Under the pieces are notes generated by a model. That model was given only the letters and a program-made list of their open reading frames with translations, was not told the DNA's origin and did no database searches. The position numbers and the translations under genes are program-made. From Bacillota bacterium (GTDB taxonomy: Bacteria; Bacillota; Clostridia; Acetivibrionales; DSM-2933), in contig JAEYYB010000037.1 in assembly GCA_023430975.1 (NCBI GenBank), forward strand, positions 26,662 through 90,661: a DNA stretch of 64,000 bases. The letters run 5' to 3'. Shown piece after piece: positions 8,230 through 16,390 of the stretch. Within the stretch, counting starts at the first letter, position 1; each line of letters starts with the position of its first letter.

Positions 8230-9561
8230 ATGGGCAAGACTTTTATCATAAAAACAGATTCAAATAACCACTCCGATTTCACTATTAGTCCTAAAACAGC
8301 CGAACAAATAAATATAATTAATAAAAAACAAGCGTATGTAAGGTTTGGTTGCAGGAGATATTATGTAAATGTTAAAACATCAGAATATGTCCCTGATAAT
8401 GTAATAGTATTATCAAAGGATATAGTAGCAGATCTTTATCTCCCTGATTACACTTCATATGAAGTTTCGGTAAATAGGAATGAAATAATTGTCGGGCCAT
8501 TTATAGGCCTCCTTCTGAAAAAAGAGGATAAGTATTTTACAGGCTCCAGTTTGAAAAAGCTGTTGATATATGCGAAGGATTATTCTATGCTCAATGGTGC
8601 AATTGTTGTATTTGCTCTTGACAAGGTAGACGCTGAAAACCTTTTGATAGAGGGCTTTTGCTATGACCCACAATCTGGTAGTTGGCAAAGGGGTACCTTT
8701 CCATACCCCTCATCTATATACCGAAAGATTGGACTGAATGACCAATGGAAGAACCACTTTCTTACCATTATAGGCGACTGTGTATTTAACAATCAATACT
8801 TCAGTAAATGGCGTATGTATAAATTGCTTTCAACAAGCAATATTGCCGGCACACATCTGCCCTATACCATATTTTACACTTCTTGTAATGATGTTATGAA
8901 TATGCTCAAGAAATTTGACAAGGTTTATATAAAGCCGGCTTCGGGATTTAAGGGACATGGTGTGGTACAGGCAAGCATGAATGGAGACAGTATTGTTTTA
9001 AGATACCGTGATATGAGAGAGAATCATGAGATAGTGTTAAATAATGCAGATGAAGCTTGTGCATATATGGATAAGTATTTTGCAGGTAGAGTAAATATTG
9101 TTCAGCAGGGTATAGAGCTATTAAGGCATGATGGAAAAGTAGTGGATTTTAGATGTGTTGTGCAGAAAAACCAATGGAACAAGTGGGAGTGTATGGCTGT
9201 ATTTGGAAGGTGCGGCGAGATGGGAAGCGTTATAAGCAATATTTCCAGCGGAGGTACGGTCTTTTGTGTAGAGGAGCTATTAAAGAAGGTACTATTTTCA
9301 TCTCATGAGCACGCAAAGAAGGTTAGGGAAAGCATAGAGCAACTTGCAGTTAAGATATGCGATGAACTGGATCAATGCGGAATAAATTGCGGCTTTCTTG
9401 GACTGGATATAGGGATTGATGTTTATGGATATTTGTGGCTTATCGAAATCAACAACAGAGACCCATGCCTCCTTTATGCCCTTGATGTTAACGATAAGGA
9501 ACTGTATTTCAGACTGAAGGTTCAGCCTCTATATTATGCAAAATATCTTGCAGGATTTTAG
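8230..9561 (+). CDS. YheC/YheD-family ATP-grasp protein
   Basis: 443 residues. The N-terminal ~180 residues are a beta-rich domain of the spore-coat-associated YheC/YheD type. The ATP-grasp fold follows, with KPASGFKGHGV (nucleotide-binding lysine and glycine-rich loop), VDFRCVVQK, GRCGEMGS and the metal-binding EINNRDP near the C terminus. Such proteins are found in endospore formers and are thought to ligate a carboxylate to an amine or peptide. Lying at the end of a sugar-nucleotide operon, it may help build a spore-surface polymer, which is inference. Confidence 0.8.
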   Translation: MGKTFIIKTDSNNHSDFTISPKTAEQINIINKKQAYVRFGCRRYYVNVKTSEYVPDNVIVLSKDIVADLYLPDYTSYEVSVNRNEIIVGPFIGLLLKKEDKYFTGSSLKKLLIYAKDYSMLNGAIVVFALDKVDAENLLIEGFCYDPQSGSWQRGTFPYPSSIYRKIGLNDQWKNHFLTIIGDCVFNNQYFSKWRMYKLLSTSNIAGTHLPYTIFYTSCNDVMNMLKKFDKVYIKPASGFKGHGVVQASMNGDSIVLRYRDMRENHEIVLNNADEACAYMDKYFAGRVNIVQQGIELLRHDGKVVDFRCVVQKNQWNKWECMAVFGRCGEMGSVISNISSGGTVFCVEELLKKVLFSSHEHAKKVRESIEQLAVKICDELDQCGINCGFLGLDIGIDVYGYLWLIEINNRDPCLLYALDVNDKELYFRLKVQPLYYAKYLAGF

Positions 9562-9591
9562 GGAGAATGATATAGCAATGTGCCTATAAAG

Positions 9592-9637
9592 CAAAAGCAA
9601 TGGTTTTCAATAAGAATCATTGCTTTTGTAATTTTGT
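9592..9637 (+). terminator. Terminator of the glycan cluster
   Basis: CAAAAGCAATGGTT (9592-9605) pairs with AATCATTGCTTTTG (9615-9628), a 14-bp stem with one G-U pair, followed by a broken T-tract (TAATTTTG). Confidence 0.75.
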
Positions 9638-9648
9638 ATTAACAACTA

Positions 9649-9692
9649 TTGACAGAATATTTTTGTGAGTGTATACTTTAAAATATAAAGTA
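9649..9692 (+). promoter_or_regulatory. Sigma-A promoter with overlapping operator-like inverted repeat
   Basis: TTGACA (9649-9654), 17-bp spacer, TATACT (9672-9677). TACTTTA (9674-9680) and TAAAGTA (9686-9692) form a perfect 7-5-7 inverted repeat overlapping the -10 box. This is a plausible operator for the winged-helix regulator encoded at the end of this operon. The ribosome site GGAG and ATG 9722 follow. Confidence 0.7.
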
Positions 9693-9721
9693 CTTTAATT
9701 ATTAAACAAGGAGTTGATTTT

Positions 9722-10393
9722 ATGGATGAAAAGAAATTAAATGAAGCTGTAGAAAATATTTCGTTGATTAAGGGTGTGATAGATAAGACCAACAGGTCCT
9801 TTAGTGCCTTCAGCAAAATATTCATATACTGGGGTATGCTTTTTGTACTGAACAGTATAGTGACCATGTTTATGATTGAAAATAGGGAGAGTTTATTTGA
9901 AGTATTTAAGAATTATTCTTTTCTTTCGTATGTTTTTCCTGTAGGTATAGTGGCTTTGGCAGCAGTATTGATATATAGGAGTATATCTAAAAAGATGCCT
10001 CTTGTGGGTTTGGAAAAGCACCTTATGAAACTATGGCTGCTAATACTTATAATGAACGTAATACCTCCAAAGATAAATATTAATACTCCACCAGAGATGA
10101 ACTTACATACTCTAGTTGTTGAATACAATAATTTTTCAACAATTTTTTTCAGCCTGGCAATTGCACTCATTGTTACTTCTCTCTTTACAGGATATAAACA
10201 GCCTATGAAAATAGGAGCTATATATATTGGTATGAGCCTTATTAATGCGTATATCAATTTGCCCTTTACGGATACAACTATATTCCAATTACTGTATTCA
10301 TTGGCATTGCCAATTACCTTCTTATACATAGGCTTTTACTTAAAGGCTCAACAGGCAAGGGGGGAGCAACTTGGATATAAATTCGATTCCTGA
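9722..10393 (+). CDS. Membrane protein paired with a winged-helix regulator
   Basis: 223 residues with a short charged N-terminal cytoplasmic stretch and about six hydrophobic helices (roughly residues 36-56, 62-84, 103-116, 135-155, 162-180, 190-210). I do not recognise a named transport family. Its 3' end overlaps the start of the downstream regulator by 23 bp, an arrangement common for small membrane protein/PadR- or MarR-like pairs. The promoter carries an operator-like palindrome, so the pair is probably autoregulated. Confidence 0.7.
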   Translation: MDEKKLNEAVENISLIKGVIDKTNRSFSAFSKIFIYWGMLFVLNSIVTMFMIENRESLFEVFKNYSFLSYVFPVGIVALAAVLIYRSISKKMPLVGLEKHLMKLWLLILIMNVIPPKININTPPEMNLHTLVVEYNNFSTIFFSLAIALIVTSLFTGYKQPMKIGAIYIGMSLINAYINLPFTDTTIFQLLYSLALPITFLYIGFYLKAQQARGEQLGYKFDS

Positions 10394-10682
10394 TATATTT
10401 CAGTCCAAACTCCGGATAGCAATCGTTGCAGCACTTATAACCGGGGAGAAAACCTTTAAAGAGGTGAAAGAAGTCACAGGTGCTACCGATGGCAATTTGA
10501 GCATTCACCTGTCAAAGCTCGAAGGGGCAGGCTATATTGAAATATATAAAGATTTTTTTAATAACAAACCAAGGACCAGATATAACCTTACACAGAAGGG
10601 GAAAAGTGAGTTCGTCGAATATGTAAATAAGCTGGATAGTATTGTAAAAAGCCAGGGCTTTCTTAAAGATAATATGACTTAA
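10371..10682 (+). CDS. Winged-helix transcriptional regulator (HTH_34 type)
   Basis: 103 residues, essentially a single winged-helix domain. KLRIAIVAALITG begins helix 1, TGATDGNLSIHLSKLEGAGYI is the recognition helix region, and KPRTRYNLTQKGK is the wing. This matches the small ArsR/MarR-like DNA-binding proteins that partner membrane proteins. It starts at TTG 10371 with a strong GGGGGGAG ribosome site inside the upstream gene. A likely binding site is the inverted repeat at 9674-9692 (inference). Confidence 0.8.
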   Translation: MDINSIPDIFQSKLRIAIVAALITGEKTFKEVKEVTGATDGNLSIHLSKLEGAGYIEIYKDFFNNKPRTRYNLTQKGKSEFVEYVNKLDSIVKSQGFLKDNMT

Positions 10683-10764
10683 GGCATGATTGAAAGATTA
10701 CTTCCCGTTGAACCGTTCGTTATTTGCTCCGCCAAATGTAAGATTATTAACACTTTTAATATAA
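10681..10764. repeat. Mosaic of family A half-element and family B element (B1)
   Basis: The family A left end (AAGGCATGATTGAAAGATTA) begins at the stop codon of the preceding gene and switches near 10708 to a family B element. The core ACCGTTCGTTATTTGCTCCG is the reverse complement of part of the copy at 27698-27753. The right end of the element covers the last codons and stop of the minus-strand amidase gene. Confidence 0.75.
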
Positions 10765-11499
10765 TACAGACTGCTGGGTGTTGGAATGGTTTTCTTTAAA
10801 ATAGTTTTCAGCACCCGCTGCAATTGCTTTTGCCAATTCATCTTTGAATTCATCAGTCTTTAAAAGGCTTCTATCATAATCATTGGAAATAAAAGCGGTT
10901 TCAACAATTACTCCGGGGATATCAGAGTTATTCAATATAAAATAATCGGCCAGATGTGGCTCGTGTTCACGTCTTTTATTCCCATTTATGGTGATGGCGT
11001 TTAATTCTTTTTGCACATTAGCTGCAAGTGCTTTTGAATCCGGATACTTGCTGCTGAAAAAAACTATTGCACTATTTGCACTGGGGTTTTTCAAATGGCA
11101 ATTTACATGGATGCTTAAAAACAGTGTGGCATTGCATGAATTTATTATATTCACCCTGGCGTTTAAGTCTCTCAGGTGACGAGTTGATCCTTCCTTGGAA
11201 AGTCCATCTAAAGATACATCTTTATCACGGGTCATTTTAACCTCAAAACCCTTTTCTTGAAGATAGGATTTGAGCTTTTTAGCTATATAGAGGTTAACGT
11301 CCTTTTCCAGCAAGCCTGAAAGTGTTGTACCCCCATCTATGCCTCCGTGTCCCGGATCAATCACAATTACTTTGGAACATGAATCATTGTTTGCACTTTT
11401 TATAAAATTAAGTACGGCACAAAAGATGGAAAATAAAAAAAGTATTGATATAAAAGTCACAGTAACGAGTGTTTTTCTTTTTAATAATATTATCTTCAT
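10756..11499 (-). CDS. cwlD: N-acetylmuramoyl-L-alanine amidase, CwlD-like
   Basis: 247 residues. One N-terminal membrane anchor/signal (residues ~10-33) is followed by an Amidase_3 domain with zinc-binding residues in IDPGHGGIDGG, the glutamate of LLEKDVN, and SIHVNCH, plus the late VIVETAFISN motif. Length and anchor match CwlD, the sporulation amidase that makes muramic lactam in spore cortex. Other membrane-anchored Amidase_3 enzymes are possible. The 3' end is overlapped by a family B repeat, so the last residues may derive from it. Confidence 0.82.
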   Translation of the reverse strand: MKIILLKRKTLVTVTFISILFLFSIFCAVLNFIKSANNDSCSKVIVIDPGHGGIDGGTTLSGLLEKDVNLYIAKKLKSYLQEKGFEVKMTRDKDVSLDGLSKEGSTRHLRDLNARVNIINSCNATLFLSIHVNCHLKNPSANSAIVFFSSKYPDSKALAANVQKELNAITINGNKRREHEPHLADYFILNNSDIPGVIVETAFISNDYDRSLLKTDEFKDELAKAIAAGAENYFKENHSNTQQSVLY

Positions 11500-11616
11500 A
11501 TAATTATTTGATACTCCGGCATTTATTCACTTATAATTATTCATAAACTTGACGATATATGAAGAGAAAGTAGTAAAAGAAATACATTATTCAAAAAATG
11601 GCGTTTAAATACAATG

Positions 11617-11645
11617 TTGACAAATATTAAGATTTTATCTAAAAT
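11617..11645 (+). promoter_or_regulatory. Sigma-A promoter upstream of metallophosphoesterase
   Basis: TTGACA (11617-11622), 17-bp spacer, TAAAAT (11640-11645). It lies about 98 bp before the gene start, with a family B copy in the presumed leader. Confidence 0.6.
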
Positions 11646-11655
11646 AATGTATTAT

Positions 11656-11702
11656 GCAATTTGCTCTGACAAATGTAAGATCATTAACACTTTTCATATA
11701 GA
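11656..11702. repeat. Family B element (B2)
   Basis: ATTTGCTCTGACAAATGTAA followed by GATCATTAACACTTTT, matching the family B core with a few changes. It lies in the 5' leader of the metallophosphoesterase gene. Confidence 0.7.
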
Positions 11703-11742
11703 TAATGCGTTTTATTATGGATGAAAGGGAGAACTATGTCTA

Positions 11743-12507
11743 TTGAGGATATACGCTATATCTGATATTCATATTGACTATAAAGTGAATAGACAGTGGC
11801 TTAATGAATTATCCCGGCAGGAATATGTTAATGATATTCTTATAATTGCGGGAGATATAACAAGTGATATTAAACTTTTGGAATATGTGTTTAAAGAGCT
11901 AAAGAGTTGCTTTTTGGAAGTGTTATACGTTCCTGGTAATCACGATCTTTGGGTGATGGATAACAATAATATAACTTCCATAGGTAAGTTTTATAAAATA
12001 ATAGAAATGGCAGAGAATAATGGTATAGTAACTAAGCCATATACGTATAAGTACATATCTATTATACCTATTTTCGGATGGTATGATTATTCATTTAGAA
12101 AGCAAACAGTCAATATATCTGATATTTGGATGGATTATCATGCATGCAGATGGCCTGATAACTTTGATGAGTGTGATGTATGCGATTTTTTTACTGAGTT
12201 CAATGTCAGTAATGGTAATATGAATATAAAGAATGATTTTATAATTTCCTATTCACATTTTTTGCCAAGAATAGATATAATGCCGCTTTTCATACCTCCT
12301 AAATACAGAGAATTGTATTGCGTGCTAGGAAGCAGTGTTATTGAGAAGCAGATTAGAAAACTAAGATCGAATATTCATGTGTATGGTCATAGTCATGTAA
12401 ATTTAAGCGATTTTAGAGACTCCACTCTTTATATAAATAATGCTTATGGATACCCGTATGAGACTAAGATATGTGCTAAGGAATTAGTCATGATTTATGA
12501 GGTGTAA
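11743..12507 (+). CDS. Calcineurin-like metallophosphoesterase
   Basis: 254 residues with the five metallophosphoesterase blocks: SDIHIDY (D-x-H), AGDITSD (GD), GNHDLW (GNHD), an SYSHFLP histidine, and YGHSHVN (GHxH-like). This predicts a two-metal phosphohydrolase, substrate unknown. It starts at TTG 11743 (AAAGGGAG upstream); the nearby ATG 11735 is in another frame. It stands alone between a promoter/repeat leader and a strong bidirectional terminator. Confidence 0.85.
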   Translation: MRIYAISDIHIDYKVNRQWLNELSRQEYVNDILIIAGDITSDIKLLEYVFKELKSCFLEVLYVPGNHDLWVMDNNNITSIGKFYKIIEMAENNGIVTKPYTYKYISIIPIFGWYDYSFRKQTVNISDIWMDYHACRWPDNFDECDVCDFFTEFNVSNGNMNIKNDFIISYSHFLPRIDIMPLFIPPKYRELYCVLGSSVIEKQIRKLRSNIHVYGHSHVNLSDFRDSTLYINNAYGYPYETKICAKELVMIYEV

Positions 12508-12534
12508 AATAAATTTTATAGCATATTATGTCTT

Positions 12535-12574
12535 GATAAAACACTTTAGATTTTTGGTTCTAAAGTGTTTTATC
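12535..12574. terminator. Perfect bidirectional terminator hairpin
   Basis: GATAAAACACTTTAGA (12535-12550) pairs perfectly with TCTAAAGTGTTTTATC (12559-12574), 16 bp with an 8-nt loop. A-rich and T-rich flanks allow function on either strand. Confidence 0.85.
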
Positions 12575-12593
12575 ATTTTGTGACATAATTTGA

Positions 12594-12680
12594 TGTCTAA
12601 GAAATTATGGTATATTCACCACAATTTCTCATGACAACAACCGAGGTTGCAAAATCGCAAGCGATTTTGGTGCAAAGTTT
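12594..12680. repeat. Family C two-hairpin element (C1)
   Basis: First hairpin: AGAAATTATGGT / ACCACAATTTCT. Second hairpin: AAAATCGC / GCGATTTT with a 2-nt loop. The rest of the gap 12508-13134 holds the terminator at 12535, a promoter at 12944 and AT-rich sequence, with no open frame of note. Confidence 0.7.
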
Positions 12681-12943
12681 ATCAATACAAAAATCCTATT
12701 GATTGTTTCTTATAAAGGGTGTAAGTGTGCGTACTTTAAGCCTGATATTATTATATTTAAAGTAAATCTACACTAGTGTGTCTACCGGATTTAAGGAAAA
12801 ACTGTTTATGGATTTTGCTGAGCTCATCTTAATATTAAAGCAAGAATAGAGATAATGAAAGTTAGTAAATATATATATATAATTCCTTATAGACGGCCAG
12901 AATAGGGATTCTACATAAATTTTACATTTATTTTTAAAACTTA

Positions 12944-12972
12944 TTGACATTAAAAGTGTGGGAGTGTATTAT
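12944..12972 (+). promoter_or_regulatory. Sigma-A promoter for the GntR-ABC operon
   Basis: TTGACA (12944-12949), 17-bp spacer, TATTAT (12967-12972). GTGT...ACAC half-sites (12964-12983) flank the -10 box and could be the GntR operator. The leader to ATG 13135 is about 155 nt. Confidence 0.65.
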
Positions 12973-13134
12973 ATAAGTAACACAGTGCGACACTACTTTA
13001 AGTCCATTTAATTAACTTTATTTGATTTGTCTAGAAAATTTGCTCTAGATTGCTTTAAGACTACATTTTTTATTATTTGCCAAGGCCTGGCTTGAAAGTA
13101 CTTATAATATGATTCTAAGAAGATAGGAGATTGT

Positions 13135-13539
13135 ATGGATTTAAAGTTTGAAAACAATACACCAATTTATGTTCAGATCATGAACTGGATAAAAGAGCAG
13201 ATAGTTTCCAATAGATTTTTATCTGGAAGCAGACTTCCTTCAGTCAGGGATATGTCCGAACAATTCAATGTTACATCCAATACAATTCAGCGTGTATTAA
13301 GAGAGCTTGAAATTGAAGGAATAATTTATACACAAAGGGGAATTGGCGTGTTCATAACTGAGGATAAGGATAAGATAACAAGTCTAAGACTTAATATGTC
13401 CAAACAATTGGTGGAGAAATTTATTGGAAGCATGCAATTATTGGGTTTTAACAATGATGAGATTATAAACGCAGTAATTAGAATATCTAAGGCAGGGTTA
13501 ACGGATGCAGACGGTAATCAAGATAAAGGATCTATGTAA
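13135..13539 (+). CDS. GntR-family regulator, YtrA-like
   Basis: 134 residues. N-terminal GntR winged helix (PIYVQIMNWIKEQIVSNRF, LPSVRDMSEQFNVTSNTIQRV, QRGIGVFI wing), followed by only a short ~55-residue C-terminal part. This is the YtrA subfamily, which controls adjacent ABC transporters and usually responds to cell-envelope stress or antibiotics. The stop overlaps the downstream ATPase start by 35 bp. Autoregulation through the promoter at 12944 is likely but inferred. Confidence 0.88.
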   Translation: MDLKFENNTPIYVQIMNWIKEQIVSNRFLSGSRLPSVRDMSEQFNVTSNTIQRVLRELEIEGIIYTQRGIGVFITEDKDKITSLRLNMSKQLVEKFIGSMQLLGFNNDEIINAVIRISKAGLTDADGNQDKGSM

Positions 13540-14200
13540 GAAATACAAAAAAAGATATATATTAAAGGATATAAACCTTGAAATAGAAAAAGGTGTTATA
13601 ACGGGTATCTTGGGGCAAAATGGGAGTGGGAAATCAACTCTTATGAAAATTATCTCAGGTATTGAGAAACCGGACTCAGGTGAGATACTTATAAATGGAA
13701 TAAAGCCGGGCATATCTACCAAGTCCCAGGTGGCCTTTTTGACTGAAAACAATCAGCTGTATGATTGGATGAGTATAAACGATGCAATTAAGTTCCATCA
13801 GGATTTCTTTAAAGACTTTGATGCCGAAAAATGTGGCAAATTGATAGATTTTATGGATCTTTCAGAAAATTACAGGATAAAAAAGCTATCCAAGGGGATG
13901 CTTCAAAGATTAAGACTAAGTCTGACTTTAAGCAGAAATGCGTCAGTTTATTTGCTAGACGAGCCCTTTATGGGGATAGATACAATAACTAGAGATAAGA
14001 TTATTAAGGCCATTAACAGCTACTATTGTGAAGATTCCTGCATATTAATAACTACACATTTGATCGGTGAAGTAGAACGTATTCTGGACAGGGTGGCATT
14101 TATCTCTGATGGAAACATTGTTTTAATGGGAGATTGCGAACAGCTGAGGTATGAAAAGAACCAATCGATAGAAGATATGTACAGGAAAATGTATGCTTAG
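13505..14200 (+). CDS. ABC transporter ATP-binding protein
   Basis: 231 residues. Walker A GQNGSGKST (residues ~35-43), Q-loop AFLTENNQLYDW, signature LSKGMLQRL, Walker B VYLLDEPFMGID and a late THLIGE switch histidine. Drug/bacteriocin-type (CcmA/YtrB-like) single NBD. It starts at ATG 13505 inside the GntR gene and is the energy unit for the membrane protein at 14513. Confidence 0.9.
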   Translation: MQTVIKIKDLCKKYKKRYILKDINLEIEKGVITGILGQNGSGKSTLMKIISGIEKPDSGEILINGIKPGISTKSQVAFLTENNQLYDWMSINDAIKFHQDFFKDFDAEKCGKLIDFMDLSENYRIKKLSKGMLQRLRLSLTLSRNASVYLLDEPFMGIDTITRDKIIKAINSYYCEDSCILITTHLIGEVERILDRVAFISDGNIVLMGDCEQLRYEKNQSIEDMYRKMYA

Positions 14201-14299
14201 TCATTTCTTAATTAAAAATAATCCACTCTTTATAGACTTATGAGGATTGGTTAAAATAGATTGTTTATCTTATGGGATGTATGTATCGGGGGTGAAGGT

Positions 14300-14479
14300 G
14301 TGGGTTTATGGGATACTATTGTAAACCAGATAAGGTCGATATTTAAGCCTGGGATTGTCGTGGTTTGCGATGCAGAAACAAACGAAAAAGACAACAAGAC
14401 TGGTGATAAAAAAGAAGAGGAAAAACCTAAGTCTGGTAAAACAGATAAAACTCAAAAAACGCAAGTAGGAAATGCCTGA
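14300..14479 (+). CDS. Small amphipathic-helix / lysine-rich protein, unknown
   Basis: About 59 residues from GTG 14300, preceded by GGGGGTG (14288-14294). An upstream TTG 14261 would give 72 residues but lacks a ribosome site. The N terminus (LWDTIVNQIRSIFK) is amphipathic, a short hydrophobic stretch IVVVC follows, and the tail is dominated by K, E, D, T and N. No family recognised. It sits between the ATPase and permease genes, so it may be an accessory or secreted peptide of this transporter. Confidence 0.5.
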   Translation: MGLWDTIVNQIRSIFKPGIVVVCDAETNEKDNKTGDKKEEEKPKSGKTDKTQKTQVGNA

Positions 14480-14512
14480 CAATAAATTTTACTGGTAATT
14501 TGGGAGAAATGT

Positions 14513-15634
14513 ATGACGAAGCTATTAAAATACGAATTTTTAAGAAGTTTAAAGGTTATATTACTATCTAGTGCAGCTATAATACTGTTTAACATTATAT
14601 TACTTTTTGATAATTCATTATCACAATCACAAGAACTAATATTTCTATTTTCTGTAATAATTTTGGGTATATTTTCTATAATGGTATTTTATGAAATAGG
14701 AATTTTTAAAAAAGATTTTATAAATAGCTCGCCAAATATCATACAGCTTGTGCCTAAGTCGGCATTTCAAATTATTGGTACTAAAATACTGAAAGCATTC
14801 CTATGTATACTGATTTATTACTCCATCATGGTTGTATTCAGCCTCATTAACAGTAGAGTTTATATAAATAGCATACTTATGTTTTATAATTCGTATAACG
14901 CTATTCCAATGATGATAATAGTTTTTGCAAGCTTGATTTTTATGATATTAAATATGGTATTAGTCGGGATATTGTCATTGGTAATAGCACACAGGGTATC
15001 CTTTGATAAAAAGAAAGCATTAGGGTTAGCGATAATATTTGGTGTATTGGCTTTCATGTTTATATTATTCCTGTTATCTAGTGTTAAAGGTCCATTTGTT
15101 TACTCGGATAATATTTTTGAATGTGAATGTCTGGCTGTTATTTTTGTAATACTTTATTCAACCATCAGTTTATTATTAGACAATAAGCATATTTTATCCA
15201 AATTAAGTATTAAATACTTTATGGCTCCTATTTTATTGATTTTAGCTATATCTGCAGCAGCACAAGGAATTGCTTATTCCAATAGAATTGTTGAAAGAAT
15301 AGATTATTCATTTGAAAGCGACCAGGAGGCTATTGGTCAGTGGGAAAGTATCGGCAGGGTGGATGACATGGAAAGCTTCAATCCTGCTAAAAACCGGTAT
15401 GTTTCAATTTATCCGGAACTGGAAAAAGTGAACATAATGGCTGGAGGAAAGACCGATATTTCAGATCTAAGCTGGACCCGCAGCATGCTTGTAAATCATA
15501 AGCTGTCTACGGTAAATCAATACAAGATAAAGACTTTTAACGGTATAAAGTATATGTTTGTGCAATGGAAAAGCGACGAGTTTGTCTATGAACATATAAA
15601 GCCGTTTTACCTGGTATTACAGGAAAAAAGTTAA
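14513..15634 (+). CDS. ABC-2-type permease-like membrane protein
   Basis: 373 residues with about seven hydrophobic helices: a pair near residues 14-55, four between ~90 and 185, and one near 240-262. A ~110-residue hydrophilic C-terminal domain (WESIGRVDDMESF region) is probably extracytoplasmic. N-terminal KLLKYEFLRSLK is typical of exporter permeases partnered with YtrB-like ATPases. The ribosome site is GGGAG. Substrate unknown. Confidence 0.75.
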   Translation: MTKLLKYEFLRSLKVILLSSAAIILFNIILLFDNSLSQSQELIFLFSVIILGIFSIMVFYEIGIFKKDFINSSPNIIQLVPKSAFQIIGTKILKAFLCILIYYSIMVVFSLINSRVYINSILMFYNSYNAIPMMIIVFASLIFMILNMVLVGILSLVIAHRVSFDKKKALGLAIIFGVLAFMFILFLLSSVKGPFVYSDNIFECECLAVIFVILYSTISLLLDNKHILSKLSIKYFMAPILLILAISAAAQGIAYSNRIVERIDYSFESDQEAIGQWESIGRVDDMESFNPAKNRYVSIYPELEKVNIMAGGKTDISDLSWTRSMLVNHKLSTVNQYKIKTFNGIKYMFVQWKSDEFVYEHIKPFYLVLQEKS

Positions 15635-15698
15635 GTACAGAGAATGCAAAAATTGTAATCAAATTAAAATTGTAATTTAGATTTTAGGAGGAGAGAAC

Positions 15699-15908
15699 AT
15701 GTTAAAAACTGAACCTAAGTTGACAAATATGCAGCAAAAGATCGCCAGCCTTATAGCGAAAGGCTATACAAACTATCAAATTGCAAGTGCTCTAAAAATA
15801 GCCGAAGGAACTGTAAACGCACACATACATAATATATTTAACAAGTTTAGGTTCCATAACAGGGCTCAGATTGCAGTTCTTGCATATGAGAAACAAATAA
15901 TCGATTAA
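15699..15908 (+). CDS. Stand-alone LuxR/GerE-type HTH protein
   Basis: 69 residues consisting of just the LuxR-type four-helix DNA-binding domain: LTNMQQKIASLIAKGYTNYQ, IASALKIAEGTVNAHIHNIF and NRAQIAVLAY. Size and domain composition resemble GerE, the 74-residue late sporulation regulator, but orthology cannot be claimed. Strong GGAGGAGAG ribosome site. It lies between an ABC permease and a holin-like gene. Confidence 0.82.
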   Translation: MLKTEPKLTNMQQKIASLIAKGYTNYQIASALKIAEGTVNAHIHNIFNKFRFHNRAQIAVLAYEKQIID

Positions 15909-15929
15909 AATAGATTGGGAGGATACACT

Positions 15930-16313
15930 GTGGATATACTTCACGATATAATTCTAAAGACCCTGCAGTATATAATAGAAGTAGCTATAGCCATTTTAGT
16001 ACCTATTGTTATCAGATTTGTACTGACTAAGACCAATAAGGAAAATTTATCAAGGTATGTGACCGTTGCAGAGTTTATTGTTAAAGCAGTGGAACAGATT
16101 TACGGCGGTGGAAATGGCTCTGCAAAGAAATCAGCTGCAGTGGCTAAACTTTCACAAATGACCAAAGGAAAGCTTTCTACTGATGATATACATCACTTGA
16201 TTGAGGCTGCGGTATTTGAAATGAATAAGGATTTAAAGCAAGCAATTAAAACAATTCCAGAAATAAATGATTCAAAAACTGTGATAGCAAAAAAAAATGC
16301 GGCAGCAGTTTGA
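15930..16313 (+). CDS. LLH-family phage-holin-like membrane protein
   Basis: About 127 residues. An N-terminal hydrophobic helix (YIIEVAIAILVPIVIRFVL) is followed by a cytosolic helical tail with VAEFIVKAVEQIYG, KKSAAVAKLSQM and LIEAAVFEMNK, the pattern of the LLH holin family (PF09682 type). GTG 15930 is chosen because GGGAGG (15916-15921) lies 8 nt upstream. No other phage genes accompany it, so a domesticated role such as export or spore lysis is possible but unproven. Confidence 0.7.
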   Translation: MDILHDIILKTLQYIIEVAIAILVPIVIRFVLTKTNKENLSRYVTVAEFIVKAVEQIYGGGNGSAKKSAAVAKLSQMTKGKLSTDDIHHLIEAAVFEMNKDLKQAIKTIPEINDSKTVIAKKNAAAV

Positions 16314-16319
16314 ATATAA

Positions 16320-16390
16320 AAAGTTTAAGTTAAGTCAACACATGAGCGAAATTTATAGCAGAAGTTATTTTTGGATCATGACTAAATTGT
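16320..16390. repeat. Family A element, right half (A7)
   Basis: Contains AAGTTAAGTCAACACATGAG, then GCGAAATTTATAGC, GAAGTTATTTTTGG and ATCATGACTAAA, as in the right halves at 33399 and 34968. No left end is visible. The remainder of 16314-16869 is AT-rich, with the hairpin at 16717 and a family C copy. Confidence 0.65.

Noticed and set aside
15930..16313. Prophage remnant based on the LLH holin-like gene
   Set aside because: No integrase, capsid, tail or endolysin gene is nearby, and the gene shares direction and spacing with the ABC/LuxR unit.
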